Source: Methanocalculus sp. MSAO_Arc2
GTDB lineage: Archaea > Halobacteriota > Methanomicrobia > Methanomicrobiales > Methanocorpusculaceae
Reading direction: 5' to 3'
DNA length: 20,809 nucleotides
Assembly (NCBI GenBank): GCA_003838065.1
Contig: QZAC01000085.1
Span: 1-20,809 of the forward strand
The translations under genes were made by a program, and so were the position numbers. The notes under the pieces are model-generated. The model was not told the origin of the DNA, searched no databases, and saw nothing but the letters and a program-made list of their open reading frames with translations. How positions within the stretch are numbered: position 1 is the stretch's first letter; every line of letters starts with the position of its first letter. Shown here piece by piece: positions 8,166 to 15,485 of the stretch.

Positions 8166-8653
8166 CATCAGGTAGTGGATATACAACAGATCGCTATTTT
8201 GTATTTTTTTGTTCCCGAAGATAGGGGTTGCTGCTGATCGTGAGTTTTTCCACCCACTCCCGGGCGATTTCTGGCATATCCATACAATGGACCGAAAATG
8301 CAATGCCAATTGCATCAGCTGGTTTTGTGGATCGGACCGGTGAGTACGTTCTTCCCCCGCTCTTTCGATAGGAGCAAGAAACGGTAGCCAGGGTGCAGAT
8401 GCAGGGTTTTGGGCTCCCGAGAGGGTGTTTCTGGTGCCGGTAAAGGTACAGATCATTTCCTTCATGGTCTCACTAGAGCCGGCATATCATGCCGGTATGT
8501 CTCATTTCAATCTGCATGAAGCACCATAAGGCGTAAAGTCGCCGCTTTTTGGGATCTCTCCGGGATGCCGCAGAGATGCCAGAGCGGATTCTGTCTGGAA
8601 TATTTCCCAAATCCCTATATTCCCCGGACACAAATATACTGGAGTATCTTCTC
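8166..8653. other. Gene-poor stretch between the DUF5814-like gene and tRNA-Gln
   Basis: About 490 bp without a convincing gene. It holds a T-rich run just after the upstream operon and a short inverted repeat CCGGCAT/ATGCCGG (8479-8495, 3-nt loop). A minus-strand frame ends in TAG at 8194-8196 and reads MDMPEIAREWVEKL from 8283, with the same frame open further upstream. That peptide looks protein-like and could be the 3' remnant of a decayed gene. Longer minus-strand frames here have odd composition and no recognisable motif. Confidence 0.4.
8197..8210 (+). terminator. T-rich transcription terminator of the DUF2150-DUF5814 pair
   Basis: The sequence TTTTGTATTTTTTT lies about 32 bp after the upstream stop codon. 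Archaeal RNA polymerase commonly terminates at such U-rich runs without needing a hairpin. No strong stem precedes it. Confidence 0.45.
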
Positions 8654-8726
8654 ACTCCCGTAGTGTAGCGGTCAATCATGCAGGACTTTGGATCCGGCGA
8701 CGGCGGTTCGACTCCGCCCGGGAGTA
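8654..8726 (+). tRNA. tRNA-Gln (anticodon TTG)
   Basis: Folded by hand, 73 nt with no intron and no encoded CCA. The acceptor stem ACTCCCG/CGGGAGT is fully paired with discriminator A. The T arm GGCGG-TTCGACT-CCGCC is perfect. The anticodon loop CTTTGGA gives TTG, reading CAA and (by wobble) CAG glutamine codons. The anticodon stem CAGGA/TCCGG has one A-G mismatch in its second pair, and the D stem is weak (one G-T pair and a T-T mismatch). In archaea Gln-tRNA is made by transamidation of Glu-tRNA(Gln). A/T-rich boxes upstream (CTATATT at 8616-8622 and AAATATA at 8632-8638) may provide its promoter. Confidence 0.93.
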
Positions 8727-8853
8727 TTCACGGTGAGGCGTACTTCTGGATATGCAATAATATATGAGGGAAGCAAAAGCACCCAGGGTTAGATTCTAAC
8801 TCCCGGAAGCTCAAGACCTACAAGCTCATCATCGAAAAGCAGGAACCCCGATA

Positions 8854-8863
8854 CTTTTTATAG
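8854..8863 (+). promoter_or_regulatory. TATA box of the MBL-fold hydrolase gene
   Basis: CTTTTTATAG is a good archaeal TATA-like element. It lies about 35-44 bp before the ATG at 8898, which predicts a start of transcription near 8885 and a very short leader. No clear Shine-Dalgarno precedes the ATG, consistent with such a leader. Confidence 0.5.
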
Positions 8864-8897
8864 CTTCCCCCTCCCTATACCCTCATACAGTGATGCT

Positions 8898-9776
8898 ATG
8901 CCGATCACACCCTCCGTCCAGGCACTCAGGCTGAACTATACAATCCCGGTTGCTCCCGGAGTAACTCTTGAAAGGTTCGTATATTGTTTCCTCATATTTG
9001 GCGAAAAGATTACGATGATTGACACCGGCGTGGCAGGATGCGGAACAGAGATCTTTGAAGCTATTCGAACCGCCGGCCGTGATCCAAAAGAGATCGGATT
9101 GATTGTCCTGACCCACTCCCATCCCGACCATATCGGAGGGGCATGGGCAATACAGCGGGCAACCGGATGCAGTATTGCAGCACACCCGGCTGAACGTGCC
9201 TGGATAGAAGACCTGGATCTCCAGAACAGGCAACGGCCGGTACCCGGTTTTGAGTCACTTGTCAGCGGGCCGGTTGAGATCGAATGGGAACTTGATGATG
9301 GTGAGTGCATCATACCTGACGAAACAGAAGGTGGCCTGACAGAGATGACCGTGATCCATACACCAGGACATTCTCCGGGATCCATCTCACTCTTCATGGA
9401 AGCAACAGATATTCTTTTTTCTGGCGATGCGATACCGGTGCCGGGCAATCCCCCGATCTATGACGATCCTGTTGCATCAATTACGTCTATCAGGCGGCTT
9501 AAGGAGCTGGAAGAAATAGCCATCCTCTTTTCGGCATGGGACCAACCAGTGGAAGGCATGGAGATATATCACCAGTTGGACCGGGCGCTTGAGTATATCC
9601 AGACAATCCATGCAGCCGTAACAGCAGCCAGTGCCGATGGCCATACCGACCTGGTGGAACTGACTCAGATTGTTGCCGCATCCGCTGGCATTTCACAGCA
9701 GATGATCGGTCCACTGCTGACCCGGACAGTCTCTGCACACCTGCATGTGCAGGAGATACACAACCTGCTCAAATAA
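8898..9776 (+). CDS. Metallo-beta-lactamase-fold hydrolase
   Basis: Soluble protein of 292 residues with the binuclear zinc/iron hydrolase motifs: LTHSHPDHIGG (H73, H75, D77, H78), TPGHSPGS (H158) and FSGDAIP (D177). IDTGVAG near residue 42 is the usual strand-turn before the active site. A helical tail of about 75 residues follows the catalytic core. This arrangement is typical of glyoxalase II-like or thioesterase-like hydrolases, but the substrate cannot be read from sequence. It has its own TATA box and is 226 bp from cdhA, so it is probably a separate transcription unit. No diiron flavodoxin domain is present, so it is not an FprA-type flavodiiron protein. Confidence 0.88.
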   Translation: MPITPSVQALRLNYTIPVAPGVTLERFVYCFLIFGEKITMIDTGVAGCGTEIFEAIRTAGRDPKEIGLIVLTHSHPDHIGGAWAIQRATGCSIAAHPAERAWIEDLDLQNRQRPVPGFESLVSGPVEIEWELDDGECIIPDETEGGLTEMTVIHTPGHSPGSISLFMEATDILFSGDAIPVPGNPPIYDDPVASITSIRRLKELEEIAILFSAWDQPVEGMEIYHQLDRALEYIQTIHAAVTAASADGHTDLVELTQIVAASAGISQQMIGPLLTRTVSAHLHVQEIHNLLK

Positions 9777-9812
9777 TACCATGGAATAGGATCCTAACTA
9801 TCAGAGACATTC

Positions 9813-9886
9813 CCGGCACCATTGCCCGTTCTGATGCCGGTTTGCCCGATACTGATAGCCAGACCACCCGGGTCTGGCCATTGCCC
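9813..9886. promoter_or_regulatory. Spaced TTGCCC repeats and two inverted repeats upstream of cdhA
   Basis: Three TTGCCC elements begin at 9822, 9842 and 9881, spaced 20 and 39 bp apart, close to whole numbers of double helical turns. The first two extend to a longer imperfect direct repeat (TTGCCCGTTCTGATGCC and TTGCCCGATACTGATAGCC). Interleaved are an inverted repeat CCGGCA/TGCCGG (9813-9818/9835-9840) and a perfect 8-bp stem GCCAGACC/GGTCTGGC (9858-9865/9871-9878). They lie just upstream of a TATA-like element, where an archaeal activator or repressor would bind. No T-run follows the stems, which argues against a terminator. Confidence 0.4.
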
Positions 9887-9893
9887 CCTACAG

Positions 9894-9904
9894 AAACTAT
9901 TTTA
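9894..9904 (+). promoter_or_regulatory. Candidate TATA element of the cdh operon
   Basis: AAACTATTTTA is the most TATA-like sequence in the 226-bp gap before cdhA. A purine-rich AGAA just upstream could act as the TFB element. It predicts transcription from about 9925-9930 and an untranslated leader of about 75 nt. Other A/T-rich stretches (around 9916-9930) are weaker alternatives. Confidence 0.35.
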
Positions 9905-10002
9905 GTCCCACCAATGATTGATTTTGATAGAAACAGGGTTCAAACCGCGCTCACCAGAGGTGCTCAAATACCCTGTAGAGAGAGTCTGGTAATGGTGTAA
10001 TC

Positions 10003-12351
10003 ATGGGTACAAAAGAGATTAATATCAGTATAAAGGAGCTTGAAACGGAGATAGGCCAGATCAAAGATCTCAGTTTTTCCGTTGGCAGGCTCGCACAGGA
10101 GACATGGGATGAGCCGCAGGGGCCAACCCCGTTCCCCTCACTCACTGCACTCAGAAACTGGGATATGACCCTTTTGAAACGGTACAGGCCGTTTTATCTC
10201 CCATTCTGTGACCTCTGCTGCCTCTGCACATTTGGGAAGTGCGACCTGACCGGAGACAAAAAGGGGGCATGTGGCATCACCATGCCTGCCCAACAATCGC
10301 GCATTGTCCTCCTGGCAGCCTGTATCGGTGCTGCCACCCACACAAGCCATGCCCGTGAACTTGTCACTCATTTGATCGCAGAATGTGGAGAAGAGGAACC
10401 ACTTGACCCTGGCGGCCATAATATCCAGGTGGAAGCACCGATCACCCGCCTGGTCTGTGGCATGAAGCCTGAGACACTTGGCGACCTCGAACAGGTGCTT
10501 GACTATGCTGAGCAGCAGATTACGACACTGCTCTCCTGCACCCATACCGGACAGGAGGGCAGTCCCCTCGATCTTGAATCAAAGGTGCTCCATACAGGGA
10601 TGATTGATCATCTCTCTATGGAGGTTGCCGACATCGCGCAGGTTTCAGCCTATCAGCTGCCAAAAGCAGACCCTGAAACAGCCCTGATCGACATTGGCTT
10701 TGGTACTGTCGACACCACAAAACCCGTTATCCTGGTTGTAGGCCACAACGTCCCTCCATCAGTTGGGATCATGGATTATATGCAGGATAATGAGCTTGCA
10801 GGCGATATTGAGGTAACGGGCATCTGCTGTACCGGGCTCGATATGTCCCGTTACTCCTCAAAAGCAAAGATCATTGGTCCCATCTCATGGCAGATCCGCT
10901 ATATCAGATCAGGCATTCCTGACATAATCGTTGTCGATGAACAATGTATCAGAACCGATGTCCTTGACGAGGCACGAGAACTGAAAATCCCGGTGATTGC
11001 AACGAGTGAAAAAAACTGTCTGGGCCTCCAGAACCGGACTGAAGATCCTGCTCTTGAGATCATAGATGACTTTATCAGCGGCAGCATTGACGGAGCTTTG
11101 ATCCTTGATCCTGAGAAGGTCGGGGAAGTCGCTGTCAGGATTGCAATGCAATTGGCACCGAAACGGAAAAAGAAAAAGATGATGAATGTCCTCTCTCCCG
11201 ATGAAGCGATCGAGGAGGCGAAAAAATGCACCCAATGCCGGGAATGCAGGCGTGCCTGTCCAAATGACCTCCATATCCCCGACGCCATCAAGGCATTTGC
11301 ACGAAATGATCCCCTGATGCTCACAGAAGTGTATGATACCTGTGTTGGCTGCATCCGGTGCGAACAGGCCTGTACCCAGGATATGCCCATCCACTCCCTC
11401 ATCACCAGTGCCGGCGGAGAAACACTCAAAGGCGAAGCCTTTAAGCTCCGGGCCGGGCGGGGTGCAATCCAGGATATTGAAATCCGGCAGGTGGGTGGGC
11501 CAATCGTCCTGGGGGAGATCCCAGGGATCGTCGCATTCGTCGGCTGTGCCAACTATCCAGGCGGCGGCCACGAACTTGCCGAGATGGCAATAGAATTTGC
11601 AAACCGTCGGTTTATTGTCTGCACTTCAGGGTGCTCGGCGATGACTATCGGCATGCACCGCAATGAGGATGGAAAGTCACCCTACGAAATATATCCAGGG
11701 AATTTCGAGGCAGGAGGGATCGTTAATGTCGGATCCTGCGTCTCCAACGCACATATCGCCGGTGCAGCAATCAAGATTGCAAGTATCTTTGCTCGCCGGA
11801 ACCTCCGGGGCAATTATGAGGAGATTGCAGATTATGTGCATAATCGTGTCGGGGCCGTAGGGATGGCATGGGGTGCGATGTCACAGAAAGCAGCATCGAT
11901 TGCAGCCGGATTCTGGCGGCTCGGCATCCCGGTCATTGTCGGTCCCCATGGCACCAAGTACCGCCGCATGCTCCTTGGCAGGTCCGATCATGACGAAGAC
12001 TGGTATGTTGATGATGCACGGACTGGCGAAAAGGTCTATGTCGGCCCTGTCCCCGAACACCTCTTCATCGCTGTCGAGACGAAGGAGGAGGCGATGGTGA
12101 TGATCGCAAAGCTCTCCATGCGTCCAAATGACACCTCCAGGGGCCGGGCACTGAAACTCACACATTATATCGACCTCCACCGCCGCCATCTCGGTTCGAT
12201 GCCCGAAGATATCCATCGGTTCGTCCGGATGGATGCGGACATCCCGATCACCATGAAAGAAGATATTCTGCGAATACTGAAAAGCAAAGACTGGAAAGAG
12301 ACCGAGATTCCGGATCCAACCCTCATTCGGAAAAAGGAGGCTCCCTCATGA
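10003..12351 (+). CDS. cdhA: ACDS complex CO dehydrogenase alpha subunit CdhA
   Basis: Catalytic Ni-Fe-S subunit of archaeal acetyl-CoA decarbonylase/synthase, oxidising CO or reducing CO2 with ferredoxin or F420-linked carriers. It is 782 residues, full family length. Visible metal sites: an N-terminal cysteine set FCDLCCLCTFGKC...C (69, 72, 73, 75, 80, 90) for the B and D clusters; the C-cluster ligands H249 in VGHNVPP, a cysteine in GICCTG (275/276), C315, C515 in GCANYPGG, C544 in SGCSAM and C579 in GSCV; and two inserted ferredoxin-type 4Fe-4S motifs, CTQCRECRRACP (409-420) and CVGCIRCEQAC (447-457), which distinguish the archaeal from the bacterial enzyme. Start: ATG 10003 with GGTG five bases upstream. 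It is first in the operon and overlaps cdhB by ATGA. Confidence 0.97.
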   Translation: MGTKEINISIKELETEIGQIKDLSFSVGRLAQETWDEPQGPTPFPSLTALRNWDMTLLKRYRPFYLPFCDLCCLCTFGKCDLTGDKKGACGITMPAQQSRIVLLAACIGAATHTSHARELVTHLIAECGEEEPLDPGGHNIQVEAPITRLVCGMKPETLGDLEQVLDYAEQQITTLLSCTHTGQEGSPLDLESKVLHTGMIDHLSMEVADIAQVSAYQLPKADPETALIDIGFGTVDTTKPVILVVGHNVPPSVGIMDYMQDNELAGDIEVTGICCTGLDMSRYSSKAKIIGPISWQIRYIRSGIPDIIVVDEQCIRTDVLDEARELKIPVIATSEKNCLGLQNRTEDPALEIIDDFISGSIDGALILDPEKVGEVAVRIAMQLAPKRKKKKMMNVLSPDEAIEEAKKCTQCRECRRACPNDLHIPDAIKAFARNDPLMLTEVYDTCVGCIRCEQACTQDMPIHSLITSAGGETLKGEAFKLRAGRGAIQDIEIRQVGGPIVLGEIPGIVAFVGCANYPGGGHELAEMAIEFANRRFIVCTSGCSAMTIGMHRNEDGKSPYEIYPGNFEAGGIVNVGSCVSNAHIAGAAIKIASIFARRNLRGNYEEIADYVHNRVGAVGMAWGAMSQKAASIAAGFWRLGIPVIVGPHGTKYRRMLLGRSDHDEDWYVDDARTGEKVYVGPVPEHLFIAVETKEEAMVMIAKLSMRPNDTSRGRALKLTHYIDLHRRHLGSMPEDIHRFVRMDADIPITMKEDILRILKSKDWKETEIPDPTLIRKKEAPS

Positions 12352-12884
12352 ACCAGGAAAGCTGGCTGACTGCTGAGGTGGCCGGGCCAAAAAGGGCTTC
12401 GGTCATCACCAAGCCCGAGATTGCTGATGCCATGATCAGGCGGGCAAAACGGCCGCTTTTTGTGGTCGGGAGCATTGCAGCTGATATCGACCTTGAGGAG
12501 AAGAAGCTCATCGATTATGTTATTGATCTTGCACGAAGATTCAGTATCCAGGTGGTCGCAACCGCCAGTACAAACAGTGAATTCCTGAAACGGGGTTTTG
12601 CCCCGGACGTGGTGATGCCCGCAGTGGATATCGGAAACCGGCTTGCCGATCCGAACTGGCAGGGTGTCGATGGGAAAGGACCACATGACCTTGCTATCTT
12701 CATCGGCCTCCCATACCAGATGACATGGACGATACTGTCAGGGCTGAAGCATTTTGCCCCGAACCTAAAGACCATCAGCCTGGATAATGTCTACCATCCG
12801 AATGCACGATGGTCGTTTTCAAATATCTCTATTAAAAACTGGGTCATGAACTTAGAATCAATCCTCGGGAACCGGGAGGGCTGA
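12348..12884 (+). CDS. cdhB: ACDS complex epsilon subunit CdhB
   Basis: Small partner of CdhA in the alpha2-epsilon2 CO dehydrogenase component, 178 residues, normal for the family. It has a Rossmann-like nucleotide-binding fold (RPLFVVGS at 35-42; SIQVVATAS; DLAIFIGLPY) of the type thought to bind a flavin or help electron transfer. It has no cysteine clusters. Start: ATG 12348 overlapping the cdhA stop (ATGA), with GGAGG seven bases upstream inside cdhA. Three bases separate its stop from the cdhC ATG. Confidence 0.93.
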   Translation: MNQESWLTAEVAGPKRASVITKPEIADAMIRRAKRPLFVVGSIAADIDLEEKKLIDYVIDLARRFSIQVVATASTNSEFLKRGFAPDVVMPAVDIGNRLADPNWQGVDGKGPHDLAIFIGLPYQMTWTILSGLKHFAPNLKTISLDNVYHPNARWSFSNISIKNWVMNLESILGNREG

Positions 12885-12887
12885 AGG

Positions 12888-14264
12888 ATGTTCGAAGATA
12901 TCCCCGTTGATATCGGGCTTATACACGAAGGTGAGCGGATCCGAAAAAGTGATATGCAGGTCGAGCTCGGCGGCCCGAAAGTGAGCGAGAAGTTTGAGCT
13001 CGTCAGGCTGAAGCCCGCAGATGAGATTGAACCCGGAGCAATTCATATCATCGGGCCGGATCTGGGTGAGCTCGAAGAAGGAACGAGCCATCCCTTCGGC
13101 ATACGTATTGAGATCGCAGGATCAGATCTTGAAGAGAACCTGGAAGGGGTGATCGAGCGGCGCATCCATGAGTACTGCAACTACATCGAGGGGTTCATGC
13201 ACCTCAACCAGCGCTATGATATCTGGATCCGGCTATCAAAGAAATCTTTTAAAAAGGGGCTTAATTCTTTCCGGTTCATCGGCCTGGCCATGCAGGAGCT
13301 TTTTAAAAATGAGCTGCCAATCATCGAAGCAATTCAGATCACCTTCATCACCGATCCAGAAGAGGTCGCGGCGCACTATACCGAGGCACTTGACGTGTAT
13401 GAGGCGAGGGATGCACGGGCACGCGGCCTTGCCGATGAGGATGTGGATGTCTTCTATGGCTGTGCCCTCTGCCAGTCCTTTGCACCAACTCATGTCTGTG
13501 TCATAACTCCTGAGCGATATGCAAACTGCGGGGCGATAAGCTGGTTTGATGGTCGTGCAGCTGCCCGGATCGATCCAAAGGGCCCGATCTTTCCAATCGA
13601 GAAGGGTGAGTGCCTTGACCCGGTGATGGGTGAATATACCGGTGTTAACGAGAGCGCAACCGCACGATCGATGGGAGAGGTCGATCGGATATACCTCTAT
13701 TCAGGGTTTGGGTACCCCCACACTTCATGCGGCTGTTTTGAAGGTATCGCATTTTATATCCCGGAAGTCGAGGGATATGGCATCATCCACCGAAATTTCA
13801 AAGGGACAGCGGTCAATGGCCTCCCCTTTTCAACGATGGCTGACTCAACCGCAGGCGGCCGCCAGATCGATGGATTCCATGGATTATCTATTGAATATAT
13901 GCGATCTAGGAAGTTCATGCAGGCAGATGGCGGGTATGAAGCCGTTGTCTGGATGCCTGAAGAGATCAAGGAGCGGCTCTCTGAATACATTCCAGAATCA
14001 CTCTATGAAAAGATTGCAACAGAAAAAGATGCAACAACCATCAATGAACTACAATCCTTCCTTACATCGAACAGCCACCCGGTCACGGATCGCTGGGTAG
14101 AGATACATGAAGAGCCGGATGAGACCGCAGTAGTCACTGCAGGTGAGATCCCAATCACGACCGGTGGATTCCGGATCCTGCTGAAGAATGCCCGCATCTA
14201 TGCCGACAGGGTGATCATCCAGCCTGTGCAGCCGAAAAAACCCGGACGGGGGGAGAAGCTATGA
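12888..14264 (+). CDS. cdhC: ACDS complex acetyl-CoA synthase beta subunit CdhC
   Basis: Subunit that makes or cleaves the C-C and C-S bonds of acetyl-CoA at the Ni-Ni-Fe4S4 A cluster. It is 458 residues, the archaeal size, lacking the N-terminal CODH-binding domain of bacterial AcsB. All six A-cluster cysteines are visible: YGCALC (C192, C195), C204, C214, and SCGCFEG (C281, C283). Their spacing (3, 9, 10, 67, 2) equals that of the Moorella thermoacetica enzyme as I recall it (506, 509, 518, 528, 595, 597). FGYPHTS before the last pair is the conserved gate region. Start: ATG 12888 with GGAGG eight bases upstream. The C-terminal tail is short and basic (KKPGRGEKL). It overlaps cdhD by ATGA. 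Confidence 0.97.
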   Translation: MFEDIPVDIGLIHEGERIRKSDMQVELGGPKVSEKFELVRLKPADEIEPGAIHIIGPDLGELEEGTSHPFGIRIEIAGSDLEENLEGVIERRIHEYCNYIEGFMHLNQRYDIWIRLSKKSFKKGLNSFRFIGLAMQELFKNELPIIEAIQITFITDPEEVAAHYTEALDVYEARDARARGLADEDVDVFYGCALCQSFAPTHVCVITPERYANCGAISWFDGRAAARIDPKGPIFPIEKGECLDPVMGEYTGVNESATARSMGEVDRIYLYSGFGYPHTSCGCFEGIAFYIPEVEGYGIIHRNFKGTAVNGLPFSTMADSTAGGRQIDGFHGLSIEYMRSRKFMQADGGYEAVVWMPEEIKERLSEYIPESLYEKIATEKDATTINELQSFLTSNSHPVTDRWVEIHEEPDETAVVTAGEIPITTGGFRILLKNARIYADRVIIQPVQPKKPGRGEKL

Positions 14265-15472
14265 CCAGAAAGAATCATAATCCAGCAGAAACCGTACTCG
14301 GGCAGCGCCTGCTCTCGCTCCTCTCGGGTGTGGAGCAGGTTGAATTTGAGAACTTCAAGATGGAGATAGGCGATCTCGAGTTCTTTATTCCGGTTGGCAT
14401 CGGTGGGGCGCAAGGGATCGCTCTTTCCGACCAGCCGCCACGGCCAACAGCACTGATCCGGGAAGGATTCGACCCACAAACCGTGAGCTATCCCAGCTCA
14501 ATCCGGGAGGTGACCCTTGGTGCCACTCAGAAAGATGGCGGGAGCAGGGCGAGTACCGTCACCATCGGCGGATCGACGACACCCCCATTCTTCAATTTCG
14601 AATATCCTCCCAGGAACCAGACCGTGATCGCAATGGACGTCTTTGACATGGATGTGTCGCTCCCAAAAGCACTGAAAAAACCTGTCGCAGACGTACTGCA
14701 TGATCCCGGCCAGTGGGCGAAGATGAATGTGGAGCAGTTCGGTGCAGAAGTTGTGACCGTGCACCTGATGAGCACCGATCCGCTCATCGAGGATAGATCA
14801 CCACAAAAAGCGGCAGAAACGGTTGAGGAGGTGCTCCAGGCAGTCGATGTTCCCCTCATCATCGGGGGCTGCGGGGACCCGAAGAAGGATGCCGCAGTCT
14901 TCACCGAGGTTGCAGAACGGGCCAGTGGAGAACGGCTGCTGCTCAACTCGGTAACCCTGGATATGGCGGAAGCAAAGACCCTTGAAGGAGTGGCTGCTGC
15001 AGCGCAGGAGCATGGCCACGTACTTCTCGCCTTTACCGGGCTTGAACTCAACAGTGCAAAAGAGCTGAACAGGCGGCTCTATGAATACCTCCCGCCTGAA
15101 GAAATCGTTATGGACCTGACCACTGTTGCACTCGGGTATGGACTTGAGTATTCGTTCACCATCCATGAACGGGCACGCCATGCAGCCCTGATGGGAGATA
15201 CTGAACTCCAGCACCCAACCATCTCTGCATCAACAAATGCCTGGGCTGCCCGTGAGGCATGGCTGAATATGGATCCTGTGTACAGCCCACGGGAGATTCG
15301 TGGTCCCATATGGGAGACAATAAACGCCCTCACGCTCCTCCTCGCCGGAGTGGACATCTTCATGATGATGCACCCGGCAGCCGTCCGTACGATGCAGGAG
15401 ATCAGATCATGGCTGATGCAGCCGGATACTGCCGTGCCACCCCGGCCCGACTGGGTGAGGACGAGGTGTTAG
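14261..15472 (+). CDS. cdhD: ACDS corrinoid iron-sulfur protein delta subunit CdhD
   Basis: Smaller subunit of the corrinoid iron-sulfur protein that passes the methyl group between tetrahydrosarcinapterin (or tetrahydromethanopterin) and the A cluster. It is 403 residues: a short N-terminal segment with FFIPVGIGGAQGIALSDQPP (41-60), then a TIM-barrel related to pterin-binding methyltransferases (strand signatures VIAMDVFDMD, LIIGGCGDP, LLLNSVTLD, VLLAFTG). As expected, there is no iron-sulfur motif. Start: ATG 14261 overlaps the cdhC stop, with a GGGGGGAG run just upstream. It ends with TAG. Thirteen bases separate it from cdhE. In Methanosarcina a cooC-like gene lies between cdhC and cdhD; here none does. 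Confidence 0.95.
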   Translation: MTRKNHNPAETVLGQRLLSLLSGVEQVEFENFKMEIGDLEFFIPVGIGGAQGIALSDQPPRPTALIREGFDPQTVSYPSSIREVTLGATQKDGGSRASTVTIGGSTTPPFFNFEYPPRNQTVIAMDVFDMDVSLPKALKKPVADVLHDPGQWAKMNVEQFGAEVVTVHLMSTDPLIEDRSPQKAAETVEEVLQAVDVPLIIGGCGDPKKDAAVFTEVAERASGERLLLNSVTLDMAEAKTLEGVAAAAQEHGHVLLAFTGLELNSAKELNRRLYEYLPPEEIVMDLTTVALGYGLEYSFTIHERARHAALMGDTELQHPTISASTNAWAAREAWLNMDPVYSPREIRGPIWETINALTLLLAGVDIFMMMHPAAVRTMQEIRSWLMQPDTAVPPRPDWVRTRC

Positions 15473-15485
15473 GGAGGCTGATTCA

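Noticed and set aside
8049..8465. A 138-residue minus-strand ORF across the DUF5814-like 3' end and the following gap
   Set aside because: Odd composition, no motif, no clear ribosome-binding site, and it overlaps a better supported gene for over 100 bp.
8473..8679. A 68-residue minus-strand ORF running through the tRNA
   Set aside because: It overlaps the tRNA-Gln gene and has no recognisable protein features.
9858..9878. The GCCAGACC/GGTCTGGC stem as a terminator of the MBL gene
   Set aside because: No T-run follows, and it is interleaved with repeats just upstream of the cdh TATA-like element, so a regulatory role is more likely.
10899..11571. Long minus-strand ORFs of about 220 residues inside cdhA
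   Set aside because: They are antisense shadows of a GC-rich coding region; cdhA is complete with all its metal ligands.
15470..15472. TAG stop of cdhD as a possible pyrrolysine codon
   Set aside because: Read-through adds only three codons before TGA, and the cdhE ribosome-binding site follows immediately, so it is an ordinary stop.
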